A stretch of 39,542 nt of DNA from an uncultured Bacilli bacterium. GTDB lineage: Bacteria > Bacillota_I > Bacilli_A > RF39 > UBA660. Location of the stretch: positions 1-39,542 of the forward strand of contig CANQHF010000009.1 of the NCBI GenBank assembly GCA_947623685.1. Reading direction: 5' to 3'. Shown in pieces: positions 31,605 to 39,542 of the stretch. The position numbers and the translations under genes are program-made. Within the stretch, counting starts at the first letter, position 1; every line of letters begins with the position of its first letter. The notes beneath the pieces are model-generated. The model was not told the origin of the DNA, ran no database searches, and saw only the letters and a list, made by a program, of their open reading frames with translations.

Positions 31605-34600
31605 CTATACTTCTATAAATTTTTTTAAGTTTATAGAGTATATGTATTTTTTTACCCTTTTAGCATTAAATTTTTGTTTGATTGCCATCTCATATAAATC
31701 TAATTGTTTTTTATATAAGTCTTTTAAATCACTTAAGTTATCTACGTTATCTGTTTTATAATCAACGATGGTGTATAAATCATCTTTAACGAATAATAAA
31801 TCAATTACCCCACTAATTAATATCTTACCACTTTTTAAGGATTTATCATAGTAACTAGATGGAATTTCAAAATTTATAGGATATTCTTTATATACTTTAT
31901 CACTTTGTAATACGTCATAGTAAATGCTTGATGTAAGATATAATAATATGTCATCTAATTTTATTAGAAAAATGGCATCCTTATTTATTCTTTCATTATC
32001 AATCATATTTTTAATAGCGTTTTTTAAAGTATTAAAATCATATTTTTGAACTGGTAATTCTTCTAATATTTTATGATATAAAAGTCCAATACTAGTACTT
32101 TTAACACCATCATTTAATAAACTTGGTCTTTTAATGTATTTATTAGATTCTTTTATATTACTTACTGATAAATAACTAGGTACGTTTATCATTTCGCTTT
32201 GATACTTAAAATCCTTTACCTTTTTATACCAATCATAATCAAAGTTTTCTTTTGTTTTGTCTTGTTTATCTAATAATATTGATTCATCTATTTCGCTTTC
32301 ATTAACATAATTAAAAGTAACTTCTGCATCAGTTTTGAAAGTTTTAGGTATAACCATACTTAAATTTCTTAATTTATTTAAAGAAGGATGTCTTAATAAG
32401 CACGCTAAAATGATATCTAAATAATTCTTAACGTTTTTTAAATATAATTTAGAAATACATCTTTGTTTACCAATTTTAGATGATATTTTAGTTACTAAAT
32501 TTTCTAAATTATTTACGTAACCAGTTATGAAAATCTTTTCTTTAGCTCTTGTTAAAGCTACATAAAGAATTCTTAATTCTTCTGATAACATTTTATTTTT
32601 TTCTAAGGTTTTATACACCATCATTGCTACTGATTCATATTTAAGTTTATAATCATCATCTTTTATGTTACAAACAAATCCTAAGTCTTCATTTATCGTA
32701 ATGTTACTTCTTAAATCTTTAAAATTAAAATTTTTAGCAGCTTCTGATAAAAACACAACTGGATATTCAAGTCCCTTTGATTTATGAATCGTTGTTATTA
32801 AAACGTTATCTTCATCAGATAATGGGTTAACTCCTTGTAGCGTCCCTTTATTTAAAATAACATCTTGTAAATAAATTATAAACTCGTGTAAACTTTTTTT
32901 ATCTTTTTTCTCAAAACTACTTGCGTGGTTAATTAATTGCATTAGATTTTTATATCTATTATCATATGATGGCAAAGAAGTTAAAATTGACGTAACATTA
33001 TATTCTTTATATATTTTACTTAAGGTATCACTTAAATAATGATTTATGCTATAGTTTCTTAACTCATTTATATCATTAACAAAAGATAATACTTTTTCAT
33101 CTTTAACATCAAGTAAACTTTCATATAAACTTACGTTTTTATCAACCTTATATTCTAATATTTCATTTAAACTTATATCTATTAAAGATGAATTTAAAAC
33201 GCTCATTAATGCAACATCATCATAAGGATTATCTATTACCTTAAGAAAGTTTATCATTAATTTAATTTCATAATTATCAAAGTACTCATTTTGTTGTTCT
33301 ACGTATACGTTTACTTTCATCTTATTTAGAGCTTTATAAAAAATGTTACTATTTGTTAATGATCTTAATAAAATTACTATATCACTTGGTTTTATTTTTC
33401 TATAATCATTAGTATTTTTATCAATTACTTGATAATTACTATTTAATAAATCAGATATTTTTTTTGCTACCAATATAGCTTCTTTTTCCGTTTTGGTTAA
33501 ATCATCGTCTGGTTTTTCTTCTTTTTTATCATCTATTAAAGTTACGTCGCAAGATAAATCTTTTCCGGTTTTAAAAGATGCTCCCAAATATAATTTTTCA
33601 TTATCATCATAGCTTACTTCTCCAAAGCTTTCGCTCATCGTGTTTTCAAAAATAAAGTTGCAAAAATCAATTACTTGTTTTCTACTCCTAAAGTTTTTAG
33701 ATAAAGTAATTAGCCTTGGAAAAGAAGTAGTACTTGCATCTTGTTTATCTTTATTAAATATTTCAGGGCAAGCGCTTCTAAAACGATAAATACTTTGTTT
33801 TACATCTCCTACGATAAAAAGATTTGTACCATCAAGTGAAATAGCGTTAAAAATAAGGTTTTGCATTTCGTTAGTATCTTGATATTCATCTATTAATATT
33901 TGTTTGTATTTTTTTGATATCGATGTGGCAAGATCAGTTTTTTTACCATCTTTAACTAATAATTCGATTACAAAATGAGCGACATCACTAAATGAAAAAG
34001 CGTTTTTTTGTCTTTTTTCTTCTAATAATAATTTTCGGTATCTTTTTACCACGTTAAATAATGGAATTAAAACTTCTTTTATTTTTTCTTGCTCTTTTAT
34101 AAATACATCATCAGTAATAAACATAAGTTCATGATAGTTTTTATTTATGTCCTTTTTTAATTCGTCTCTTATTACTTTGTATTTAATCATTCGATCATCG
34201 TCTTTATATCCTTTTGGGGTTCTTAAAGTATCAAAGCTCATTAATCTTAATAGTTTAGATAACTCATCAAAGTTACTTACCGTCAAAAAATTATTAATGT
34301 AATTTCTTTCTTTTTTAGCTAATAACAAAACGTTATCAAAAGTTTCATCACCATCTAAATCATTTATTATCTCTTCATATAATTTATCATAACCAGACAT
34401 GTTTTGTCTTACTTGTTTTAATAACATATCTTTATAAAATATATTATCTTTATTATAATTACTAATGATTTTTTCTATTTGTAAAAAAGGATAAGGCGTA
34501 GTATCTAAAAAAGAATCTATTTTTAATATGATATCACTTATTAAATTAGTATTTAAAGAAGAAAACATATCTAACATTTTTTCATAGTTTTCTTCCTTTA

Positions 34601-35033
34601 AAAAGGAATCTTCCATTACTTTTTTTAACGTTTTATCTTTTAATATAACTTCTTGTTCATTAGATAAAATATCAAAGTTTTTATCAATGTTAAGTTTTTC
34701 AAAATTATTTTCAACGATTTCTTTATAAAAAGCATCCATGGTGGTTATTTTAGCAACATCTACTAAAGATAATTGTTTTTTTATGTAATCATTATTTTTG
34801 TTTTCTTTATATAAAGAACTTAACTTATCTTTTATCCTTTTTTTCATTTCTTCTTTACTAGCGTTAGTAAATGTTACGATTAAAAGTTCGTCAATACTTA
34901 CTTTTTTTAAAAGAAGGTTAATTACCCTTTGCGTTAAAACCGCTGTTTTTCCACTTCCAGCAGCAGCACTTACGATTACTTTTCCCCCTTCGGTATTTAT
35001 TGCAAGCGTTTGATCAACGGTCCATTTAGGCAT
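31605..35033 (-). CDS. addA: ATP-dependent helicase/nuclease subunit A
   Basis: The 1142-aa UvrD-like helicase has Walker A AAAGSGKTAVLT near residue 28, LIDEYQDTNEMQ (motif II) and VGDVKQSIYRFR (motif III), LRILYVALTRAKEKIFITG, and a C-terminal RecB-type nuclease with YTIVDYKTDNV and KQLDLYEMAIKQ. With AddB it resects double-strand breaks for RecA. The start at 35033 follows AAGGTGAT inside the addB end (8-base overlap), so the pair is coupled. Confidence 0.97.
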   Translation of the reverse strand: MPKWTVDQTLAINTEGGKVIVSAAAGSGKTAVLTQRVINLLLKKVSIDELLIVTFTNASKEEMKKRIKDKLSSLYKENKNNDYIKKQLSLVDVAKITTMDAFYKEIVENNFEKLNIDKNFDILSNEQEVILKDKTLKKVMEDSFLKEENYEKMLDMFSSLNTNLISDIILKIDSFLDTTPYPFLQIEKIISNYNKDNIFYKDMLLKQVRQNMSGYDKLYEEIINDLDGDETFDNVLLLAKKERNYINNFLTVSNFDELSKLLRLMSFDTLRTPKGYKDDDRMIKYKVIRDELKKDINKNYHELMFITDDVFIKEQEKIKEVLIPLFNVVKRYRKLLLEEKRQKNAFSFSDVAHFVIELLVKDGKKTDLATSISKKYKQILIDEYQDTNEMQNLIFNAISLDGTNLFIVGDVKQSIYRFRSACPEIFNKDKQDASTTSFPRLITLSKNFRSRKQVIDFCNFIFENTMSESFGEVSYDDNEKLYLGASFKTGKDLSCDVTLIDDKKEEKPDDDLTKTEKEAILVAKKISDLLNSNYQVIDKNTNDYRKIKPSDIVILLRSLTNSNIFYKALNKMKVNVYVEQQNEYFDNYEIKLMINFLKVIDNPYDDVALMSVLNSSLIDISLNEILEYKVDKNVSLYESLLDVKDEKVLSFVNDINELRNYSINHYLSDTLSKIYKEYNVTSILTSLPSYDNRYKNLMQLINHASSFEKKDKKSLHEFIIYLQDVILNKGTLQGVNPLSDEDNVLITTIHKSKGLEYPVVFLSEAAKNFNFKDLRSNITINEDLGFVCNIKDDDYKLKYESVAMMVYKTLEKNKMLSEELRILYVALTRAKEKIFITGYVNNLENLVTKISSKIGKQRCISKLYLKNVKNYLDIILACLLRHPSLNKLRNLSMVIPKTFKTDAEVTFNYVNESEIDESILLDKQDKTKENFDYDWYKKVKDFKYQSEMINVPSYLSVSNIKESNKYIKRPSLLNDGVKSTSIGLLYHKILEELPVQKYDFNTLKNAIKNMIDNERINKDAIFLIKLDDILLYLTSSIYYDVLQSDKVYKEYPINFEIPSSYYDKSLKSGKILISGVIDLLFVKDDLYTIVDYKTDNVDNLSDLKDLYKKQLDLYEMAIKQKFNAKRVKKYIYSINLKKFIEV

Positions 35034-37887
35034 TATTATCACCTTCTAACATCTTTAATACTTCTTCGTTTTTATAATCAAGTGGTTTTCTTTTTTTATC
35101 TATTTTCATATCAAATTTACATATTGAACTAAAAGGACAATACAAGCAAGGATCAATTCTACCACCAATTGGACTTGCTTTTGCAATACCATTATTAATG
35201 TCTTTAGAAATATTTATTATGGTGTTATTAATGTTATTAAATATAGCATCTAAACTACTTAAATCAAATAAACATTCTTCATCTAATTTATCTCTTTTTT
35301 TAACCGCTAAATAGGTTCCTATGTCATCTTTACCAAAAAGATTAATTACCCTTTCATCTTTGTTTATAATACCATTTTCCTTTAGCTTTTCTTTTAAGGT
35401 TTCTTCTTTTTGTTCTATTTTTAAATCTCTTGATGAAATAGAGTCCTTAATAAGGGCTGGATAATATAATAAACCTGACGGAATAAGGTTTTTATTAGTT
35501 AAATCACCACTTTTCTTAACCGCTAAAAGATAAAGTAACATTTGCATATTAAGACCCATTAAAACATCATCTAACCTAAACTTTTTATCACCAGTTTTAT
35601 AATCAATTACTACGTAATAATAATTATCATTATCCTCATAAACATCTATTCTATCTACTATTCCACTTACCTTTGCCATAACATCATCAGTTTTAACAAT
35701 AACTGGCTTAATGATGTTATTATCATCTATTTTAAACTCAAAATACCTAGGTTTAAACGATGATATTTTCTTTTCTGATATAATGTTTTGAACAATTAAA
35801 GATACGTTCTTTTTTAGCTTTTTAATTAAGTAATTTACCGTGTTAGATAAGTTTATATTATTTTCTTTTAAATATTGATTAGTATATTTTAAAACGTATT
35901 CATCAAGGTTATTAATAGTTATTAAACTAAGATCATTTTTTATTATTTTCTCTAACACATAATGAATAAAAATCCCTATTTGTCTTTTATCAAAAATATA
36001 TTTTTCTTTAACCTTTAGTTTTAAAATGTTATTACAAAGATAATAAAAAGGACATTTAGCATAATTTTCAATGGCACTTGGGCTAAGATTAATTACCTTT
36101 TTAGGTTTTAGTTTTACCTTATAATCTATATCATGCAAATTAAAATCATTTATTTTATCTAAATCAATATCCTTTATCATATTTATTTTATTATCTGATA
36201 ATAATTTAGAATAACTATTTAAAATTAGGCTTTTATCATATAACTTATCATTTTCTATTTCTTTTAAATTTATCCAAGAAAGATAAGAAGATGGCGTTTT
36301 AATACTTAAATCTAAATCTAATTTATGGCTAGTTATAATAACATTTTTACCCTTTAAAAGACGTTTTACCTTGTTTTTTTCCTTTTCATAATGTTCGTCA
36401 ATTAAACTAATTAAATCATCTTTTTTAATATCATAATTATTTAATAAACCGTCTAAACTAAAGTTAATTGGTACGTTTTTATCTTCAAATGATGTTATAT
36501 ATACATACTTTTTATCTAAAGCATTTGCTTCATTTAAATTACAGATGGTAATTTCATCTTGCATATTACTTTTACTAGTTACGGTATAATTAATGTTTTC
36601 TAATGCTAACACAACATCACTTAACTTTGCATCATCACTTAAATTATCATTTATAATATCAAAAGCTTCAGTAAGTTTTAAAGCCCCTTCATAATCTTTT
36701 TCATACAAAACATCAATTATTTTCTCTTCACTTAAATAAGTATATAAATATCTTAATATTTCCGTTTTACGCGCATCTTTAATAATGTTTTCAATTAAAT
36801 ATTTAATTGGCAAAATAACGCTTGTTTTAGCATCATTTAAAGTCTTTAAGAAAGATTCATCATCCAAGGTAAAATCACTTTTATTTCCGCTCGGATTAAG
36901 CGTAAATGGTAAATAAAAATTTTCATCTTGTAAGTTATAGCTGTAAACATAATTATCAAGCTTATCAATCATCTTATTTGATACATCAAATAAATCTAAT
37001 TTTAACATTTCAAGAAAAGTCTTACAGCTAAAATCACCTTTTAATATTTTAACAAAAACATTAATAAAACGACTAGTTAAAATACCACTTACCAAGTTTT
37101 TAGAATAAGAATGATTTAAAAACAAATTAAAATATGGTTCATATTTATTTATGTTATTACCCGTGATTAAAAAATCTTTATATTTTTCATTTTCCATTAT
37201 TCTTTTGCAAACATCATTACTTATAAAAGCAACCTCATCACTTACGTCATTAAGATTTTTATAATAAGCATTATAATTATCATTAAATGATGAAAAATTA
37301 ATGCTATCATCTATCTTTTTTAGCCTACTTTCTAATAAATTATTATAAATGCAATCAAAAATAAGCAAATTCCCATTATCACTTATTTTTTTAATTAAAC
37401 GAAGCATATCATAATCTATTTCATCTAAAAGGGCAAAGGCATAATTACCATTAAAAGTGCCGCTATCAGCCACCTTTTTTAAAAGAAGCCTTTCATTTAT
37501 TAAACCATGATTTTTTAATTCTTTTTCATATTCTGAATATATTAATTGTAAATCATTTTGTTTATCATTATTAGATAAAGTAACTTTATAAAACAAATCA
37601 TAAGTTTTAATTAACTCTTTGATAAAATCACCAGATATAAAATCTTTATATATACTTAATTTATTACTTACCTTTTTAACGGCTTCGTACATTATAATAA
37701 AATTTTCATTATCATCTAATATTTTTTCATAACCAGTATAAATACTAGATAAAAAATTCTTAATATTTAAAACGTTAACATTTTTATTTATGAATTTTGA
37801 TTTATAATATAACTCCATATAAGAAGGTACTATTATGGTGTAATCATTTAAATCATCCATTTTTTCTAATGGTAATACTTTAATCAT
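35026..37887 (-). CDS. addB: AddB/RexB-type nuclease subunit
   Basis: The 953-aa partner of AddA has a C-terminal PD-(D/E)XK nuclease, with VDRIDVYED, YVVIDYKTGDKKF and LNMQMLLYLLAV, bracketed by Fe-S cysteines: one in YAKCPFYYLC and three in PCLYCPFSSIC. The N-terminus has no Walker A; it starts YTIIVPSYMELYYK, as in the RexB subtype of lactic acid bacteria. At 953 residues it is short for AddB (about 1150). It is the first gene of the addB-addA run. Confidence 0.88.
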   Translation of the reverse strand: MIKVLPLEKMDDLNDYTIIVPSYMELYYKSKFINKNVNVLNIKNFLSSIYTGYEKILDDNENFIIMYEAVKKVSNKLSIYKDFISGDFIKELIKTYDLFYKVTLSNNDKQNDLQLIYSEYEKELKNHGLINERLLLKKVADSGTFNGNYAFALLDEIDYDMLRLIKKISDNGNLLIFDCIYNNLLESRLKKIDDSINFSSFNDNYNAYYKNLNDVSDEVAFISNDVCKRIMENEKYKDFLITGNNINKYEPYFNLFLNHSYSKNLVSGILTSRFINVFVKILKGDFSCKTFLEMLKLDLFDVSNKMIDKLDNYVYSYNLQDENFYLPFTLNPSGNKSDFTLDDESFLKTLNDAKTSVILPIKYLIENIIKDARKTEILRYLYTYLSEEKIIDVLYEKDYEGALKLTEAFDIINDNLSDDAKLSDVVLALENINYTVTSKSNMQDEITICNLNEANALDKKYVYITSFEDKNVPINFSLDGLLNNYDIKKDDLISLIDEHYEKEKNKVKRLLKGKNVIITSHKLDLDLSIKTPSSYLSWINLKEIENDKLYDKSLILNSYSKLLSDNKINMIKDIDLDKINDFNLHDIDYKVKLKPKKVINLSPSAIENYAKCPFYYLCNNILKLKVKEKYIFDKRQIGIFIHYVLEKIIKNDLSLITINNLDEYVLKYTNQYLKENNINLSNTVNYLIKKLKKNVSLIVQNIISEKKISSFKPRYFEFKIDDNNIIKPVIVKTDDVMAKVSGIVDRIDVYEDNDNYYYVVIDYKTGDKKFRLDDVLMGLNMQMLLYLLAVKKSGDLTNKNLIPSGLLYYPALIKDSISSRDLKIEQKEETLKEKLKENGIINKDERVINLFGKDDIGTYLAVKKRDKLDEECLFDLSSLDAIFNNINNTIINISKDINNGIAKASPIGGRIDPCLYCPFSSICKFDMKIDKKRKPLDYKNEEVLKMLEGDNNA

Positions 37888-37933
37888 AACACGCCTTCTT
37901 TCATAATATTATTATAACAAAATAATAAAAGAA

Positions 37934-37956
37934 AAAGAACGGTTAATCCGCCCTTT
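37934..37956 (-). terminator. intrinsic terminator of the 281-aa protein gene
   Basis: AAAGAACGG (37934-37942) and CCGCCCTTT (37948-37956) pair over nine bases on minus with two G-U pairs and a run of T. The stop codon lies in the loop. Confidence 0.7.
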
Positions 37957-38788
37957 TATACATTTTATTTTCAAGTTTTTTTCTTAACTTCATTTTATTC
38001 TTATCACCTAAAATATACACTTTATTAAAAATATCAGAATACATATTAAAAGCATCTTTTTTAGCTAACTCAACATCTTTATCATAATAACTTCTTCCAG
38101 GATCATTTTCAATTACTTCAAAAGAAGAAAAACTTTTTAATACATCTTCTTTACTTATTTTATCATACTCTAATGAATTAAAAATAGCATTTATTAAAAC
38201 TTTATAATAAACTTCTTCTTTAGTTACGATTTTATCTGTTTTACTTACGTTTTCATTAAATATTTTATAATTATCTTTAACATCACTTAACAATTTAGAA
38301 ACTATTTTTTTCTCTTCAATTTTAGTTTGTTTTTTATGAAACGCAATTGATTTTTCCTTGGTCTTTTTAATGTAATTAATTAACTTTAAAAAATCACTTT
38401 CACTTAATTTAAAAGCCATTTTAACAAAATTCATATAAACTTTTTTAAACTCTTCTAAACTAATTATTTCATTAATTAAAGACTCACCATTCTCATCAAA
38501 AGTATCATTCATCGTTTTATTAAATAGCTCATCATACTTTGAACTAATCATATTTTGTAATGAACGATCTTGATCTATAAAAAGAGATTTTAAAGGTAAA
38601 TAATTAGATTCATAAGCTTGTTCAACATCAAAAAGCGCACAAAAAACAGCATTCATTTTAGCTTCTTCAACATCATACTTTCTTATTTTATTTTGACCTG
38701 GCTTTCTACCATCATAAAATTCCTGATGCGCTAAATTATATTGCCTTTCATACCTTTTAATCTCATTCATTATGTTTTTATAAGTCAT
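37943..38788 (-). CDS. uncharacterised 281-aa soluble protein
   Basis: Not recognised. The product is strongly charged and predicted helical: KNIMNEIKRYERQYNLAHQE, an acidic FDENGESLINE, a Lys-rich KKTKEKSIAFHKKQTKIEEKK (possible coiled coil near residue 160) and a basic C-terminus KMKLRKKLENKMYKRAD. No membrane segment, signal or catalytic motif is seen. The start at 38788 was chosen because GAGGATG lies 8-10 bases upstream; the frame opens three codons earlier. It is monocistronic with its own terminator, between the thioredoxin-like gene and addB. Confidence 0.65.
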   Translation of the reverse strand: MTYKNIMNEIKRYERQYNLAHQEFYDGRKPGQNKIRKYDVEEAKMNAVFCALFDVEQAYESNYLPLKSLFIDQDRSLQNMISSKYDELFNKTMNDTFDENGESLINEIISLEEFKKVYMNFVKMAFKLSESDFLKLINYIKKTKEKSIAFHKKQTKIEEKKIVSKLLSDVKDNYKIFNENVSKTDKIVTKEEVYYKVLINAIFNSLEYDKISKEDVLKSFSSFEVIENDPGRSYYDKDVELAKKDAFNMYSDIFNKVYILGDKNKMKLRKKLENKMYKRAD

Positions 38789-38880
38789 ATATATCATCCT
38801 CTATCATATAAATTTTGCTTGAGTTACTATTATAACACAATTTCTTAAAATGTTAACATAAAATTATTAACTTAAGCATA

Positions 38881-38910
38881 AAAATAAGACAAAAAACATT
38901 GTCTTATTTT
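38881..38910 (-). terminator. intrinsic terminator of the thioredoxin-like gene
   Basis: AAAATAAGACA (38881-38891) and TGTCTTATTTT (38900-38910) form a perfect 11-base stem on both strands; the stop codon lies in the arm and T-rich sequence follows on minus. Confidence 0.8.
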
Positions 38911-39464
38911 GCTTTCTTTTTAATATCTTTATTTCTTTTACTAAACATAAATAAAATTATTACCAAACATACTGAAACAAAAGATACCATCATTACCATA
39001 AGATTATTATTTTTCTGTTTATATATACCCTTATTCATGCTTATGCAATCTTTAACATCACTATTTGTTTTAACTTTTAAAACAACATCACAATATTCAT
39101 CTTCATCTTCGTATGCTTTAATTGCTTTGGTTAACTCATCTTTTACCTTATCATTAAATCCAACAAAACTATTAGATCCAATTACAATAAAAGGAGTTTT
39201 ATTATTTCTTATATTTAAGGCATCACGCACCTTTGAACTTAACTTTTTATTACTTTTAATATTAAAACTATTTACATTAACTCTATTATCATCTTTTTTA
39301 TAATTTGCTAACCAATTTTTAAGTTTTGTGCAATCCTTACAATCATCTTCATAAAAAACGTTAACATTAATTGAATAATCAACCGACGAATTAGTTGCAA
39401 GTGCTTTTGTTATAATTGGCAAACATAAAAACATTATAAAAAACATCAAAATTTTCTTTTTCAT
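38904..39464 (-). CDS. membrane-anchored extracytoplasmic thioredoxin-like protein
   Basis: The 186-aa protein has an N-terminal signal peptide (residues 1-23, ALA site), a thioredoxin-like domain with INVNVFYEDDCKDCTKLKNWL (CKDC active site) and a cis-Pro TPFIVIG, then a C-terminal membrane helix (MVMMVSFVSVCLVIILFMF) and basic tail. The layout predicts an outside-facing disulfide exchange domain tethered by its tail. The C-terminal part before the helix has two further Cys (YCDVV and VKDCIS). The partner or substrate is not known; a DsbD/CcdA-like donor is not seen here. Confidence 0.8.
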   Translation of the reverse strand: MKKKILMFFIMFLCLPIITKALATNSSVDYSINVNVFYEDDCKDCTKLKNWLANYKKDDNRVNVNSFNIKSNKKLSSKVRDALNIRNNKTPFIVIGSNSFVGFNDKVKDELTKAIKAYEDEDEYCDVVLKVKTNSDVKDCISMNKGIYKQKNNNLMVMMVSFVSVCLVIILFMFSKRNKDIKKKAK

Positions 39465-39484
39465 ATAATACCTCTTTTAACTTA

Positions 39485-39512
39485 TTAAAGGTGTGATTAA
39501 TCACACCTTTAA
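39485..39512 (-). terminator. 28-base perfect palindrome, terminator or operator
   Basis: TTAAAGGTGTGATT (39485-39498) is exactly repeated inverted at 39499-39512. It follows an upstream stop codon by one base and precedes the thioredoxin-like start by about 20 bases. The U-tract on minus is weak (CCUUUAAUAAG), so it may stop transcription poorly or act as an operator. Confidence 0.5.
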
Positions 39513-39513
39513 T

Positions 39514-39542
39514 TTATTTAGAATATACAGTTGCTCCTGTAT
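39514..39542 (-). CDS. C-terminal end of an unidentified gene
   Basis: The minus strand reads TGATVYSK then TAA at 39514-39516, running in from beyond the window, directly before the 28-base palindrome. Nine codons are too few to identify the protein. Confidence 0.45.

Overview
The window is AT-rich bacterial chromosomal DNA with almost every gene on the minus strand. Strong Shine-Dalgarno sites, TTG and GTG starts, a Firmicutes-type dcw block (murG-murB-divIB-ftsA-ftsZ) followed by spoIIGA-sigE, the ylbD-ylbE-ylbF trio, AddAB and ribonuclease Y all point to a very low-GC, endospore-capable member of the Bacilli, probably an uncultured gut lineage near the Mollicutes-related branches. That placement is inference from gene content, not a search result.

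Positions 1-9100 look accessory. A truncated BRO/antirepressor-type gene, a cupin tail remnant, a HAD nucleotidase with an atypical radical-SAM-like protein, and a LysR regulator lie between two diverged direct copies of one cupin-end/terminator/promoter/BRO-start segment (about 386-640 and 3732-3975). Next, 3861-9071 is one tight minus-strand operon of nine genes: TetR regulator, Fe-S-type FMN reductase, amidohydrolase, membrane-anchored flavodoxin, Cys-nucleophile alpha/beta hydrolase, soluble flavodoxin, ABM monooxygenase-like protein, carboxymuconolactone decarboxylase-like protein and cupin. A consensus promoter with two matching inverted repeats precedes tetR. The set suggests a flavin-dependent pathway for a quinone or aromatic/xenobiotic compound, derepressed by its ligand; the substrate is unknown.

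Positions 9150-10210 hold a candidate type I toxin-like peptide gene (27 aa, plus strand, structured mRNA) and a six-tRNA operon (Val, Thr, Tyr, Gln, Lys, Leu) with promoter and terminator.

Positions 10216-39542 are core genome: S1-domain protein, NifU-like scaffold, CotS/YutH-like spore coat kinase-fold protein, rny, a DacA-type carboxypeptidase, htpG under a CIRCE/HrcA operator, a lipoprotein, uppP, holA, ylbFED, an AlkD-like protein, sigE-spoIIGA (Spo0A-box-like site upstream), ftsZ-ftsA-divIB-murB-murG, an Smr protein, folD-glyA, addA-addB, an unrecognised 281-aa protein and a membrane-anchored thioredoxin-like protein. These cover cell division, peptidoglycan precursor synthesis and lipid carrier recycling, one-carbon metabolism, recombination repair and entry into sporulation. 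Several small genes and many intrinsic terminators were read directly from the sequence. No CRISPR array, insertion sequence or rRNA was seen.
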